Part shown: in pieces, positions 9,706 through 18,779 of the stretch
Layout of the letters: every line of letters begins with the position of its first letter
Position numbering within the stretch: position 1 is the stretch's first letter
Assembly (NCBI RefSeq): GCF_001686925.1
Contig: NZ_LVEN01000005.1
Location: 1-64,000 of the forward strand
DNA length: 64,000 nucleotides
Reading direction: 5' to 3'
DNA from: Flavobacterium piscis
GTDB lineage: Bacteria > Bacteroidota > Bacteroidia > Flavobacteriales > Flavobacteriaceae
Program-made: the position numbers and the translations under genes
The notes under the pieces: model-generated
Database searches by the model: none
What the model was told of the DNA's origin: nothing
What the model saw: the letters and a program-made list of their open reading frames with translations, nothing else

Positions 9706-10074
9706 TCACTCAAATTTTAAATTCGCATTTCTCGACATCAAATACGAAGTTAACTTCTTAATTTTTCCTTTTTCCATTTCAAAAACATCACAAAAAACAG
9801 CGTCCAATATATTTCCGTTTTTCATATTACCCTGTACGGCACCTTCTGCAATAACAATATCATTTTCCTCTATCACTTTTATAATCTGAATAGTGGGACT
9901 TCTAACAAAATTATCATTCTCAATTTCCTTATCAAACGCTTCTTTACCAATGTGTTGGTAGATGCCAGGCATTTCCCAAATAACATCTTCAGTAAGACAT
10001 GCAAGTATTCTTTCATGATCACTTACTCTAAAAGCGGCCATATATTCGTTTACGGTTTGTTTATTAGCTGTCAT
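9706..10074 (-). CDS. NTF2-like (SnoaL/nuclear transport factor 2 fold) protein
   Basis: A 122-residue protein without signal peptide. The pattern is that of the SnoaL-like group: an initial helix pair (VNEYMAAFRVSDHERILACL), then LTEDVIWEMPG with the typical conserved tryptophan and acidic residue, and a C-terminal cone-shaped beta sheet (GNILDAVFCDVFEMEKGKIK). Members are small-molecule isomerases, hydrolases or binding proteins, so no specific reaction can be given. It is convergent with comM and divergent from nrfH. Confidence 0.8.
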   Translation of the reverse strand: MTANKQTVNEYMAAFRVSDHERILACLTEDVIWEMPGIYQHIGKEAFDKEIENDNFVRSPTIQIIKVIEENDIVIAEGAVQGNMKNGNILDAVFCDVFEMEKGKIKKLTSYLMSRNANLKFE

Positions 10075-10322
10075 TCTCTAAAAAATTGTGATTATGTATT
10101 CTATTTCAGTTCCTATAAATTTAAAAATATTTCTAATTATAAAATAGTAAAGAAAATCCTTTTAGATTTTTTTGCGAAAAAATTAACACCTTCATTCTTC
10201 TTTTAATTTATTCACTGTAATGATTTTATATTTCTTAATATCATGTGTTTAAGTGTTTAGGTGTGAATTTGACAATCTCAATACTAAAAAACAAATTGAT
10301 GCACAATAACAGACAATTCATT

Positions 10323-10396
10323 TTGTGTTTTTTTTAACACAAACCTCATTATCTGATAAATGTCATTTCATTGTAGGAATTACACCTGTAATTTTG
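10323..10396 (+). promoter_or_regulatory. Promoter region of the nrf operon with FNR/CRP-like box
   Basis: Three elements in order: an inverted repeat TTGTGTT/AACACAA (10323-10342); CTGAT-AAAT-GTCAT (10353-10366), which resembles the TTGAT-N4-ATCAA box of FNR/CRP-type regulators; and TAATTTTG (10389-10396), a perfect TAnnTTTG -7 element 24 bases before the nrfH ATG. A TTG at 10371 is somewhat too close for a good -33 element. Anaerobic or nitrogen-oxide-responsive control by a Crp/Fnr protein is an inference from the box and the gene content. Confidence 0.45.
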
Positions 10397-10420
10397 ATTG
10401 TAAAATTAAGGAAAAATATT

Positions 10421-11041
10421 ATGATAAAGATTTTAAATTATTTATTGCCTCCACGTAAATGGGTACCCTTTGTTATAGTGGCAGTTGGAATAGGAACGGG
10501 ATTATTTGCTTATTTATTATATGTATCCAATGCAGTTTCTTATCTGTCAGACGATCCTAAAACATGTGTCAACTGCCATGTAATGACTCCCTTTTATGCT
10601 ACCTGGCAGCATAGCTCGCATGGACGTGTAACTACTTGTAATGATTGTCACGTGCCCCATAACAATGTTTTTAATAAATATTTTTTTAAAGCAAAAGACG
10701 GTATTTATCACGCAACCGTATTTACCTGGCGTGCAGAGCCTCAGGTAATTCATATTAAGGAAGCAGGAACAGACGTGGTTCAAAAAAACTGTCAGCGCTG
10801 TCACGGAGATCTTAATGCAAATGTAAAAACAACAGGAGTTACGCTTGAGAGTAAAAGTCATGGCGAAGGAAAACTATGCTGGGATTGTCATCGCGAAGTC
10901 CCACACGGCAAAGTAAATAGCCTGTCATCTGTACCTAATGCACGAGTTCCTTTACTAGAATCTCCAATTCCGGAATGGCTGCAAAAACAAACTGATAGTA
11001 CAGCAACTCAAAAAAAGAAAGAAACAAAACAAACTAAATAA
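10421..11041 (+). CDS. nrfH: NrfH, membrane-anchored tetrahaem cytochrome c
   Basis: Quinol-oxidising subunit that passes electrons to NrfA in the periplasm. Started at 10421, just after the -7 element; the open frame extends upstream to 10325 but that stretch is promoter DNA. The 206-residue protein has one N-terminal membrane helix (about 15-35) and four CxxCH haem sites: CVNCH 49-53, CNDCH 73-77, CQRCH 124-128 and CWDCH 153-157. The first has the NapC/NirT-type context, with methionine (CVNCHVM) soon after. The C-terminal tail is lysine/threonine-rich. nrfA follows 34 bases downstream. Confidence 0.95.
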   Translation: MIKILNYLLPPRKWVPFVIVAVGIGTGLFAYLLYVSNAVSYLSDDPKTCVNCHVMTPFYATWQHSSHGRVTTCNDCHVPHNNVFNKYFFKAKDGIYHATVFTWRAEPQVIHIKEAGTDVVQKNCQRCHGDLNANVKTTGVTLESKSHGEGKLCWDCHREVPHGKVNSLSSVPNARVPLLESPIPEWLQKQTDSTATQKKKETKQTK

Positions 11042-11075
11042 AAAAACTAAAAATTAATTAAATACAGATATAATT

Positions 11076-12563
11076 ATGGCACCACTAAAAGAAACTATAA
11101 AACGCAAACCGTGGTTAGGATGGGTAATGTTTGGCGTTACAATGCTAGTTGTATTTATGCTGGGATTACTGGTAAATAGTGTAATGGAACGCCGCACAGA
11201 AGCTTTATTTGTAAATAGAGTGTTAGCTCCTGTTGGTCAGTTCGAATCTAAAAATGAAGTTTGGGGAGCAAATTATCCTCGAGAGTTTCAAACCTATTAT
11301 GAAACGGCAGATACTACTTTTTCAAGTAAATACGGAGGCGGAAAAATGAAAGACATGTTACATGAGGATCCTCGTATGGTGGTACTTTGGGCAGGATATG
11401 CTTTTTCTAAAGATTATAATCAGGGAAGAGGACATTTTTATGCACTGGAAGACATTTACAATACTTTAAGAACAGGAGCTCCAAAAGGACCTCAGGACGG
11501 GCCACAACCTGCCAGCTGTTGGGTATGTAAGTCACCAGATGTGCCACGTATGATGGATAAATTGGGTATCGATGAGTTCTACAAACAAACATGGGCTGCT
11601 TTAGGGCCAGAAATTGTAAACCCTATTGGATGTGCAGATTGCCATGATTCTAAAACAATGAATTTAAAAATTACACGCCCGGCATTAATCGAAGCTTTTA
11701 AAGAGCAGGGAAAAGATATTGCAAAAGCGACTCATAACGAAATGCGTTCATTAGTTTGTGCACAATGTCATGTTGAGTATTACTTTGATAAAAAATCTGT
11801 AGAAGGTGCTGCAAAAGTAAAATTCCCTTGGAAAAATGGTATGACGGTAGAGGATATGGAAAAATACTATGATGGTATTGAGTTTTCAGATTTTACACAT
11901 GCATTGAGTAAAGCACCAATCCTTAAAGCGCAGCACCCTGATTACGAAATTCATCAAATGGGTATTCACGGACAAAGAGGTGTTTCTTGTGCAGATTGTC
12001 ATATGCCCTATAAAAGTGAAGGCGGGCAGAAATTTACAGATCATAAAATACAATCGCCTCTTAATAACGTAGCAAATTCTTGTCAGGTTTGTCACCGTGA
12101 AGAAGAAAAAACATTGATAGCAAACGTAAACGAACGTCAGGATAAAATTTATCAAATACGTATTGAGCTTGAAGATCAATTGGTAAAAGCACATATAGAA
12201 GCAAAATTAGCATGGGATAAAGGAGCAACAGAAGCTCAGATGAAAAATATTCTGCAGTTAATTCGTCAGTCACAATGGCGTTGGGATTTTACTGCAGCAT
12301 CGCACGGAGGATCATTCCATGCTCCATTAGAAACTGCCAGAGTAATTACAAATGGTTTGAATAAAGCAGCTGAGGCAAGAATTGCTTTAGGTAAAGTATT
12401 AGCTTCTTTAGGACAAACAGGACCAGTACAATATCCGGACATTTCAACCAAAGCAAAAGCACAGCAGTTTATTGGTCTGGATATGGCTAAAGAAAGAGCG
12501 AATAAAGCCGAATTCAAAAAAACTCTTTTACCGCAATGGCTGGAACAGGCAAAGAAAAAATAA
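11076..12563 (+). CDS. nrfA: NrfA, ammonia-forming cytochrome c nitrite reductase
   Basis: Periplasmic pentahaem enzyme reducing nitrite to ammonium with six electrons. The 495-residue protein has an uncleaved-looking N-terminal membrane helix (about 14-34). The active-site haem is bound by the hallmark CxxCK (CWVCK, 148-152). Four ordinary sites follow: CADCH 186-190, CAQCH 228-232, CADCH 305-309 and CQVCH 336-340. The catalytic tyrosine is probably in CHVEYY and the catalytic histidine in MGIHGQRG just before the fourth site. It forms a complex with NrfH encoded upstream; the resB- and ccsA-like genes downstream probably attach its haems, including the unusual lysine-ligated one. Confidence 0.97.
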   Translation: MAPLKETIKRKPWLGWVMFGVTMLVVFMLGLLVNSVMERRTEALFVNRVLAPVGQFESKNEVWGANYPREFQTYYETADTTFSSKYGGGKMKDMLHEDPRMVVLWAGYAFSKDYNQGRGHFYALEDIYNTLRTGAPKGPQDGPQPASCWVCKSPDVPRMMDKLGIDEFYKQTWAALGPEIVNPIGCADCHDSKTMNLKITRPALIEAFKEQGKDIAKATHNEMRSLVCAQCHVEYYFDKKSVEGAAKVKFPWKNGMTVEDMEKYYDGIEFSDFTHALSKAPILKAQHPDYEIHQMGIHGQRGVSCADCHMPYKSEGGQKFTDHKIQSPLNNVANSCQVCHREEEKTLIANVNERQDKIYQIRIELEDQLVKAHIEAKLAWDKGATEAQMKNILQLIRQSQWRWDFTAASHGGSFHAPLETARVITNGLNKAAEARIALGKVLASLGQTGPVQYPDISTKAKAQQFIGLDMAKERANKAEFKKTLLPQWLEQAKKK

Positions 12564-12601
12564 TTGCTATAGTCAGCTAATAAATATAAAAACACTTTGG
12601 A

Positions 12602-12644
12602 GAGGGTTCGTACAAATTTTGATAATTTGTATGAAACCCTTTTC
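12602..12644 (+). terminator. Intercistronic stem-loop between nrfA and resB
   Basis: GAGGGTTCGTACAAATT pairs imperfectly with AATTTGTATGAAACCCT, followed by TTTT. It sits 38 bases past the nrfA stop. It may be a leaky terminator or an mRNA-stabilising hairpin that keeps nrfHA transcripts more abundant than the assembly genes. Confidence 0.5.
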
Positions 12645-12673
12645 AGGTTAAATGTTTCAAATTCAAAATAAGA

Positions 12674-13921
12674 ATGAGAATAGTTAATTTAGAAAATCAG
12701 AAAATTGCTAAAAAGAAACTTTGGCAATTTCCGTGGGATTATAAAGAATCTTTTATAATTGCCGCTGGATTGCTGATAACCGGATACCTTTTACAAATTA
12801 CTACAAGAACAAGTATAAAAGCTGTAAGTGCTCCTGTAAATTATATAATTGGAGCCTTGTTTATAGCAATGCTGCTCTTGCTGCATTTTACGAGTAGAAC
12901 GCATCCGTGGGTAAAATGGCTAAGATCTGTTCCTGCATCTGTAAGTGCTATTGTTTTAGTTTTGATACAGGCAATTATTATGGGAACGCTTCCTCAACAA
13001 AATTTTGTTGAGGGCGTAAAACCAGATGTATTTGGTTTTTCTTTTGTACTAACAAGCTGGCCGTTTATTATAGCCCAATTGTATTTTCTTACTACGCTGG
13101 GTCTTGCAACTCTTAATAGAATGACACCATGGCAATGGAAAAATTGGGGTTTTATACTAAATCACTTAGGACTTTTTATAGCAATGACTGCCGGTATTCT
13201 GGGAAGTGGCGATTTACAGCGGTACACGATGAAATTGTACGAAAATCAATTGGTGTGGGGAGCCGAAAATGAAGAAGGTGTAATGGTACCAATGCCAATT
13301 GCTTTTGAACTTACCAGTTTTGATATGGAAACCTTTACTCCAAAATTGGCTTTAGCTGATATTACAAACAACAGTATTGAGACAAAAGGAGTCAATGCGC
13401 TACGAATGATTAGCAAAGGAGATAGCTACGATTACAAAGGTTATAAAATTAAGATTGTTAATTATATTGAAGACAGCAAGTTTACAGGAAACGGTTATTT
13501 TCCCGTTAATGAAGAAGGTGCAACGCCGGCAGCTCTGGTCGAAGTAAAATCTGCAACGATAGACACTACTGCATGGATCAGTTGCGGTAGTTTTGCAACC
13601 GAATATTCTTATTTGCAATTGAATGATAAAGAGGCCATTGTAATGTTGCAGCCAGAGGCCAAAAAATACAGTTCGCATGTAAATGTATATGTAAAAGATG
13701 GTAAAAACGACAAAACTGTAATCGAAGTCAACAAACCTTATAAAGTTGGAGGATGGAAAGTATACCAGTTAAGTTATGACGAAAAGTTTGGAAAATGGTC
13801 TAGATTAAGTGTCGTAGAATTGGTACGTGATCCTTGGTTGCCCGTTGTCTATTCCGGTATTTTTATGATGATTATTGGGGCGGCTTATTTGATATTTAAA
13901 GGAAGAGGAACTGTGATTTAG
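12674..13921 (+). CDS. ResB/Ccs1-like cytochrome c biogenesis protein
   Basis: A 415-residue membrane protein. Four to five membrane segments lie in the first 185 residues, then a long periplasmic domain (about 190-385), then a last membrane helix (about 388-410). This is the topology of ResB (Ccs1), which works with CcsA to deliver haem across the membrane and attach it to CxxCH sites (system II). Sequence conservation is low, as usual for the family, and the assignment rests on topology plus position directly before a ccsA-like gene and after nrfA. In some epsilonproteobacteria the two parts are fused as NrfI, a dedicated NrfA maturation factor; here they are separate genes. Confidence 0.8.
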   Translation: MRIVNLENQKIAKKKLWQFPWDYKESFIIAAGLLITGYLLQITTRTSIKAVSAPVNYIIGALFIAMLLLLHFTSRTHPWVKWLRSVPASVSAIVLVLIQAIIMGTLPQQNFVEGVKPDVFGFSFVLTSWPFIIAQLYFLTTLGLATLNRMTPWQWKNWGFILNHLGLFIAMTAGILGSGDLQRYTMKLYENQLVWGAENEEGVMVPMPIAFELTSFDMETFTPKLALADITNNSIETKGVNALRMISKGDSYDYKGYKIKIVNYIEDSKFTGNGYFPVNEEGATPAALVEVKSATIDTTAWISCGSFATEYSYLQLNDKEAIVMLQPEAKKYSSHVNVYVKDGKNDKTVIEVNKPYKVGGWKVYQLSYDEKFGKWSRLSVVELVRDPWLPVVYSGIFMMIIGAAYLIFKGRGTVI

Positions 13922-13976
13922 CTCGATTATGAGTATGAATTGATGTTTGAATTATATATAAATAAAGATTTTTTAA

Positions 13977-14780
13977 ATGAATTACTGGATCTATTTTTCT
14001 CATTATGCTTTTATCGCCATTATTTGCTGGCTAATTTGCATGCTGCTTCAGGTTATAAAACTGAAGCGCAATAAAATGTTACTTATTCTACTTTTCGCAG
14101 TATTGGGAGGTTTGTCTATGGTGGTGTTTACGTATAACCTATGGCAAAATTTAGGACGTCCGCCCATGCGTACTCTGGGCGAAACAAGACTTTGGTATGC
14201 TGTCTTTTTACCTGTTATTGGAATAATAACTTATATCAGGTGGCAATATAAATGGCTGCTCAATTATAGCTTAGTAATGGCAACCGTATTTCTAACCATC
14301 AATTACTTTAATCCGGATACGTATAACAAAGCCTTAATGCCGGCTTTGCAAAGTGTTTGGTTTGTGCCTCATGTTTTAGTGTACATATTTTCGTATGCCT
14401 TACTCGCGGCATCATCAATTGTGGCGTGTTACGGATTATTCGAATTTTATAGGGGCAAGTATAAAAGCAATATTCTTCATTTGGCCAATAATTTAGTTTA
14501 TGTAGGTTTTGGTTTTCTTTCGTTAGGTTTATTGTTTGGAGCTTTATGGGCAAAAGAAGCCTGGGGACATTACTGGACCTGGGACCCAAAAGAAACATGG
14601 GCAATGCTTACCTGGTTAGGCTATTTAATTTACATACACATGCATTACCGTTATCCGGATAGTGTTAAACCAGTTTTGATAACCTTGGCGCTGGCGTTTG
14701 TGGTATTGTTGCTTTGCTGGTTTGGGGTGAATTATATGCCATCTTCGGCACAAAGTGTTCACACTTACACAAATGGGTAA
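13977..14780 (+). CDS. CcsA/ResC-like cytochrome c assembly protein
   Basis: A 267-residue polytopic membrane protein with about eight membrane helices. The tryptophan-rich haem-handling motif of the CcsA/CcmC/CcmF superfamily is exact: WGHYWTWDPKETW at 196-208. Histidine candidates for haem ligation are in VPHVLVY (132) and the histidine cluster after the WWD motif (YIHMHYR). With the preceding ResB-like protein it forms a system II haem lyase. The gene is the last of the nrf operon and is closed by a strong hairpin. Confidence 0.92.
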   Translation: MNYWIYFSHYAFIAIICWLICMLLQVIKLKRNKMLLILLFAVLGGLSMVVFTYNLWQNLGRPPMRTLGETRLWYAVFLPVIGIITYIRWQYKWLLNYSLVMATVFLTINYFNPDTYNKALMPALQSVWFVPHVLVYIFSYALLAASSIVACYGLFEFYRGKYKSNILHLANNLVYVGFGFLSLGLLFGALWAKEAWGHYWTWDPKETWAMLTWLGYLIYIHMHYRYPDSVKPVLITLALAFVVLLLCWFGVNYMPSSAQSVHTYTNG

Positions 14781-14783
14781 AAT

Positions 14784-14829
14784 AAAAAAAGGAGCAGAAA
14801 ATTTATTGTAGAAATTTCTGCTCCTTTTT
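14784..14829. terminator. Bidirectional terminator between convergent genes
   Basis: Stem AAAAAGGAGCAGAAA (786-800 of the 14 kb block) with TTTCTGCTCCTTTTT (14815-14829). It ends the nrf operon on the plus strand and the acetyltransferase gene on the minus strand. Confidence 0.85.
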
Positions 14830-14844
14830 ATTAATTCTATCTCT

Positions 14845-15531
14845 CTATTGATTTTTAGAGATATTCCAAAAACTCATTTTCCTTCTTGTTACAAAACCTA
14901 ACTTTTCATATAGCCCAATTGCTCCAATATTACTTTCGACTACGTGTAAATACGGAATTTTATTTTCGCTGAAAATGTTATTCACGCAATGAGCAATTAA
15001 TTGTTTTGCGTAGCCTTTTCCAATATGGTCAGGATGGGTAATAATAGCGCTGACTTCTGTAAAATCATTCATTTTCATTCGCTCGCCTGTAATAGCAACC
15101 AATTGATCTTCCTTAAAAATTCCGTAATAATTACCTAATGAAGCTGTTTTGTTTTTAAAATATCCCGGTTGCACTAAGTTCACCAAATGCACCAATTTGT
15201 CATTATGTTCTTCGGTAAGTTTTACAATGTCTTCAGTTATTGATACTTCTATTTTATTGTAAATAATCATTTGCAGGCAAACTAATTCTTTTACAATTTT
15301 TAATGATTTCGATATTTCAGGTTTTTCTCCAACAATAAAGAAATTTTCTGCTAATGTCGAATATTGATCTGATGCATCTAAAGTACTTTCGGGATTTATA
15401 AAACCTCCAAAAGGACAATAATCAGGATTGTAAAATTTGGTGTTTCCGTAATCCAAAACAGAACCTCCATGAGTTTCTGAAAGTGAATTCCAAACTGGAT
15501 TGTCTAGTTTGTTTTCTTGTATAATTTTCAT
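14845..15531 (-). CDS. GNAT-family N-acetyltransferase
   Basis: A 228-residue cytosolic protein. The C-terminal half has the acetyl-CoA binding signature of the GNAT fold: AIITHPDHIGKGYAKQLIAH (about 166-185), followed by a VVESNIGAIGLYEKLGFVTR segment typical of strand 5 to helix 4. The N-terminal half is divergent and may bind the acceptor. Acceptor unknown. It stands alone, 41 bases from the esterase gene upstream. Confidence 0.85.
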   Translation of the reverse strand: MKIIQENKLDNPVWNSLSETHGGSVLDYGNTKFYNPDYCPFGGFINPESTLDASDQYSTLAENFFIVGEKPEISKSLKIVKELVCLQMIIYNKIEVSITEDIVKLTEEHNDKLVHLVNLVQPGYFKNKTASLGNYYGIFKEDQLVAITGERMKMNDFTEVSAIITHPDHIGKGYAKQLIAHCVNNIFSENKIPYLHVVESNIGAIGLYEKLGFVTRRKMSFWNISKNQ

Positions 15532-15572
15532 TCTTATAAATTTTATCTTTTGATAAATCTTAAAAATACTTT

Positions 15573-16445
15573 TTACTCTTTGTCTTTTATTGGATAAAAG
15601 AATTTGAAAGAATTTGAAACTGCGGGATGCAAAATAGTGCCATGATTTTCGAGAGGGAAATAATCAAAATAAACTTTTATATTTTTACTTTTTGATGCCT
15701 TAATTTTTTCACTTATTAAGTTAGCATCTACTTCCATCACTCGTGGAATTTCGGTAGGGGTAAGGCCCTCTTTGCCTACCGCGATATAAATTTCAGTGTT
15801 TTGATTGAAATTTTCCTGAAAAATAACACTATCCTGATTCAAAATAGACCCATTATTCCACCAAATACTTGGGCTAACAATAACGTACTTATTAAAAAGT
15901 GTCGGCTTCTTTAATAAAATTTCGGTTTCCAATAATCCCCCTAAAGATTGTCCTATGATAGTTTTAGAATCGTTTGTTTTGTATTTTTTATCTATAAAAG
16001 GCTGTAATTCTTTTTCGATAAAAGCAATGAACTTATCAGAATGTCCGGAAGTTGCAAAACGTTTTTGATCTTTTTCTATAGCGGTTGGAAAGGTGAAATC
16101 TCTCCTTCTGTCAACCGTTGCAATTCCCACCACAATTGATTTCGGAACCTGATTGACCCATTCGAAACTATTAAATTGTACCAAACCAGCAATATGAATA
16201 AAATCTTCATCGGCCGAGCCATCTAATAAATAAATTACAGGATATTTAGTTGAATCATCAGCTTTATAACCTTCAGGAAGATAAATGTTCAGGATTCTTT
16301 TTTCTCCAAGTTCTTTCGATTCTATCTCATCTATAACACCTAATACAAAAGGCTTACTGGTATCTGTTGCTTTAGATTTATTGGTTTGACTAAATGATAT
16401 TGTTGAGGAAAAAAGGAGAAAAGTAATGGCAATAATTTTATTCAT
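15573..16445 (-). CDS. Secreted alpha/beta-hydrolase, esterase D-like
   Basis: Begins at 16445 with a signal peptide (MNKIIAITFLLFSSTISFSQ); the frame is open to 16469, but those residues would spoil the signal. The 290-residue protein matches the putative-esterase family that includes siderophore esterases and feruloyl esterases: VIYLLDGSADEDF after strand 3, the nucleophile elbow GQSLGG, and a late histidine in LENHGTILHP. It resembles the second esterase at 43932-44732 in layout (SPSIWW versus SPSFWF after the elbow). Periplasmic or outer-surface hydrolysis of an ester is likely; the substrate is unknown. Confidence 0.88.
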   Translation of the reverse strand: MNKIIAITFLLFSSTISFSQTNKSKATDTSKPFVLGVIDEIESKELGEKRILNIYLPEGYKADDSTKYPVIYLLDGSADEDFIHIAGLVQFNSFEWVNQVPKSIVVGIATVDRRRDFTFPTAIEKDQKRFATSGHSDKFIAFIEKELQPFIDKKYKTNDSKTIIGQSLGGLLETEILLKKPTLFNKYVIVSPSIWWNNGSILNQDSVIFQENFNQNTEIYIAVGKEGLTPTEIPRVMEVDANLISEKIKASKSKNIKVYFDYFPLENHGTILHPAVSNSFKFFYPIKDKE

Positions 16446-16547
16446 TTTATGGTGTTTTACAGCTAACATGATTTCTCATAATAGACTTAAAATATTGTTT
16501 AAGCAGTGGTGACAGCTCCTATTTCTTTATTTATTGATTGTCTAATT

Positions 16548-17105
16548 TTAGTTATGAGAGCTAACGCAGTATTCTAAATAATCGACAATTTTTTCCTGAA
16601 GTCTTTTTTCTAAAAAATCGTTACTGCCTTTTAAAGCATCACCTATCTGAATCGCTTCTTTTTGATATTCACTAATTTTTTCTATGCTCCAAAGTTGTGG
16701 TGGAGTTTGTAGATTTGTTATTCTGTCCGCCAGTTTTACAGCCCAAACTTCTTTTGTTAGTTGTTTGATACGATGTAGACTATCGCTCATTCTGTCTTCT
16801 TTTGGAATTGTGGTATTCTTTGTCAATGCTAAAACAGCCTGAGCAATTTCTGGACTAAATTCTTGAGAAAGTTCATCAAATGTGACATTGGTATCTTCTA
16901 AAATATCATGAAGTAATGCCACCTGAACAGCAAATTCAGTATTAAACTCTTTTGTGTTTTGTGAAGCAATCAAAATTTCCATAGCTACATTGCTTAAATG
17001 AACAACATATGGTAAGTTAGTTCCCGGAATTAATTGATTGATATCTGCGTGTCTTTTTGCTGCAAATTTTATTGCTTTTTGATAAAGCGTTTGTATGTTG
17101 ATCAT
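16548..17105 (-). CDS. HD-domain hydrolase of the SpoT/MESH1 type
   Basis: A 185-residue protein consisting essentially of one HD domain. Metal-binding residues are seen in YVVHLSNVAMEIL, ALLHDILEDTNVT (the HD pair plus the ED characteristic of RelA/SpoT hydrolase domains) and VKLADRITNLQ. This pattern is shared with small alarmone hydrolases (MESH1-like), so breakdown of (p)ppGpp or a related nucleotide is plausible. No synthetase or TGS domain is attached. It could act independently as a small alarmone hydrolase; direct evidence is lacking. Confidence 0.82.
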   Translation of the reverse strand: MINIQTLYQKAIKFAAKRHADINQLIPGTNLPYVVHLSNVAMEILIASQNTKEFNTEFAVQVALLHDILEDTNVTFDELSQEFSPEIAQAVLALTKNTTIPKEDRMSDSLHRIKQLTKEVWAVKLADRITNLQTPPQLWSIEKISEYQKEAIQIGDALKGSNDFLEKRLQEKIVDYLEYCVSSHN

Positions 17106-17260
17106 ATTATTTTTTCAAAGGGTAAATATTTTGCAGTTTGCGAGCCTCGCAGTTTGATAGAATATTTCTGTTACACGAAAATACAAATTAAATTTAGGAT
17201 TATCTAAAATGATTGATTTTACTGAGTTTTAATCAGAATACAACTTTAATAGCCTGAATA

Positions 17261-17290
17261 AAAAATCCCGTTTCAATCGAAAAGGGATTT
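17261..17290 (-). terminator. Terminator of the SRPBCC/ArsR operon
   Basis: AAATCCC (17263-17269) pairs with GGGATTT (17284-17290) just past the stop of the first SRPBCC gene on the minus strand, with an A run that becomes the U tail. Confidence 0.65.
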
Positions 17291-17309
17291 CATAAATACA
17301 AAATAAAGA

Positions 17310-17810
17310 TTAAGCTTTCGAAGCAAAAATTTTGTCCAAACCTTCCATGGCAATAGTGAAGCCTTCTTTGAACCCCATTTCGATAATCTTCTCTAAATCG
17401 GATAAGTTTTCGTGTTGAATAGCGATGTCTACAATTGTTGAATTGCCTTGTTCTGAAAAATTTACATCCCAGGCAGAGCGTGGAAAATCTGTATTTAAAT
17501 TTCCTTCATTGTCACTAAAAGCATCCAAATATTTAAAATTTGTTTTTGGAGTTATCGAAGTAAAATCAGCCAAAGCCCAATGTTCTTCGCCTTTAGGGCC
17601 AATCATTGCGTAAAGCCTTTGTCCGCCTTCTTTAAATTCCATTCTTTTTGTTTTTGATTTCCATGGAGCAGGAGCCCACCATTGATCTAAAATTTCAGGT
17701 TCTGTCCAAGCCGACCAAACGTTGGCAAGTGATGCATTGAACTCACGTTTTACATTTACCGTACTGGTTTCTTTGTTTACAGTAAAATTCATTAATAAGT
17801 TAGATTTCAT
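17310..17810 (-). CDS. SRPBCC domain protein (AHSA1/CalC type), tandem copy A
   Basis: A 166-residue AHSA1-like START-fold protein: the family entry [17 protein letters not shown], then LDQWWAPAP, and a final helix [21 protein letters not shown]. It has the same length as, and is clearly a duplicate of, the next gene (17861-18361). Proteins of this type next to an ArsR regulator are common in Bacteroidota and other phyla; they are thought to bind hydrophobic ligands, but no substrate has been established. Transcribed last in the arsR-SRPBCC-SRPBCC unit. An internal ATG at residue 7 is an alternative start. Confidence 0.9.
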   Translation of the reverse strand: MKSNLLMNFTVNKETSTVNVKREFNASLANVWSAWTEPEILDQWWAPAPWKSKTKRMEFKEGGQRLYAMIGPKGEEHWALADFTSITPKTNFKYLDAFSDNEGNLNTDFPRSAWDVNFSEQGNSTIVDIAIQHENLSDLEKIIEMGFKEGFTIAMEGLDKIFASKA

Positions 17811-17834
17811 TTTCTTAAGATTTTAAATTCATTA
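17811..17834 (-). repeat. Duplication footprint: copy of the arsR 3' end
   Basis: The 24 bases after the start of copy A differ at one position from 18362-18385, which are the last codons of the ArsR gene. The tandem duplication that made the two SRPBCC genes therefore also copied the end of arsR. Confidence 0.6.
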
Positions 17835-17860
17835 CTATTTTACCTGGCTTATTGCACTGT

Positions 17861-18361
17861 TTACTTTTGTGCTTCAAGGATTTTATCCAAAGTTTCCAAA
17901 GTGCTTGTAAAGCCTTCTTTAAAGCCCATTTCGATTATTTTTTCTAAATCAGATAAGCTATCTCGTTTGATTTCAATATCAACAATTACGGAATCTCCTT
18001 GCTCAGAGAAATTGACACTCCAATAAGAACTTCCAAAAATTGAATCCGGATTGCCTTCAGCATCACAAAAGGTAGAAGCGTATTTAAAATTGGTTTTTGG
18101 AGAAATCGAAGTATAATCTAGAATACCCCATCGTTCCTGATTTTCTGGCCCAACCATGGCGTACAATCTATGTCCGCCTTCTGTAAAATCCATACGTTTT
18201 GTTTTAGATGTAAATGGGGCAGGAGCCCACCATTGATCTAAAATTTCAGCTTCTGTCCATGCCGACCAAACATTGGCAAGCGATGCATTGAACTCCCGTT
18301 TTATATTTACCGTGATAGTCTCTTTATTCACGGAAAAATTCATTAAAAGATTAGATTTCAT
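17861..18361 (-). CDS. SRPBCC domain protein (AHSA1/CalC type), tandem copy B
   Basis: A 166-residue paralogue of copy A, sharing most of the first 50 residues ([33 protein letters not shown]) and the C-terminal helix; the middle (residues about 75-125) has diverged most. Its start codon overlaps the arsR stop by 11 bases, so the two are probably translationally coupled. As this is the copy attached to arsR, it is the likely ancestral one. Ligand unknown. Confidence 0.9.
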   Translation of the reverse strand: MKSNLLMNFSVNKETITVNIKREFNASLANVWSAWTEAEILDQWWAPAPFTSKTKRMDFTEGGHRLYAMVGPENQERWGILDYTSISPKTNFKYASTFCDAEGNPDSIFGSSYWSVNFSEQGDSVIVDIEIKRDSLSDLEKIIEMGFKEGFTSTLETLDKILEAQK

Positions 18362-18677
18362 TTTCTTTAGATTTTAAATTCATTAATACCTGATCGAGCT
18401 GACTGAAACGATTTTCCCAAATTGCTTTAAACTGTTCGAGCCATTTGTCAACTTCTTTCATTTTGTCAATTTTGAGTTGATAATATATCTCACGGCCTAT
18501 TTTTTTCTCGGCTAATAAGTCGCATTCATTAAGGATTTTGATGTGTTTAGAAACGGCCTGTCTTGTGGTATTAAATTGCTCTGCAATCGCGTTGGGTGTT
18601 AGTGCATTTGTAGCCACCAATACTAAAATAGCCCTGCGGGTTGGGTCAGCAATAGCCTGAAAAATATCTCGTTTCAT
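18351..18677 (-). CDS. ArsR-family transcriptional repressor
   Basis: A 108-residue winged-helix protein starting at 18677 ([18 protein letters not shown], the standard N terminus of the non-metal ArsR group next to AHSA1 genes). The recognition region is [19 protein letters not shown], the wing is [15 protein letters not shown]. No cysteine pair for metal sensing is present, so it probably senses something else or is controlled by its own level. The open frame continues upstream to 19064 without a plausible start and would run into the neighbour; I reject that extension. It leads the operon with the two SRPBCC genes. Confidence 0.9.
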   Translation of the reverse strand: MKRDIFQAIADPTRRAILVLVATNALTPNAIAEQFNTTRQAVSKHIKILNECDLLAEKKIGREIYYQLKIDKMKEVDKWLEQFKAIWENRFSQLDQVLMNLKSKENEI

Positions 18678-18779
18678 TTTTTGATGTGTTTTAATTAGCA
18701 ACCAATCAGTTGCAAATATACATAATATATTGATTTTGAGTGATATTTTTTTGTTTTTTTTGAAATAGATTGGTCGAAA

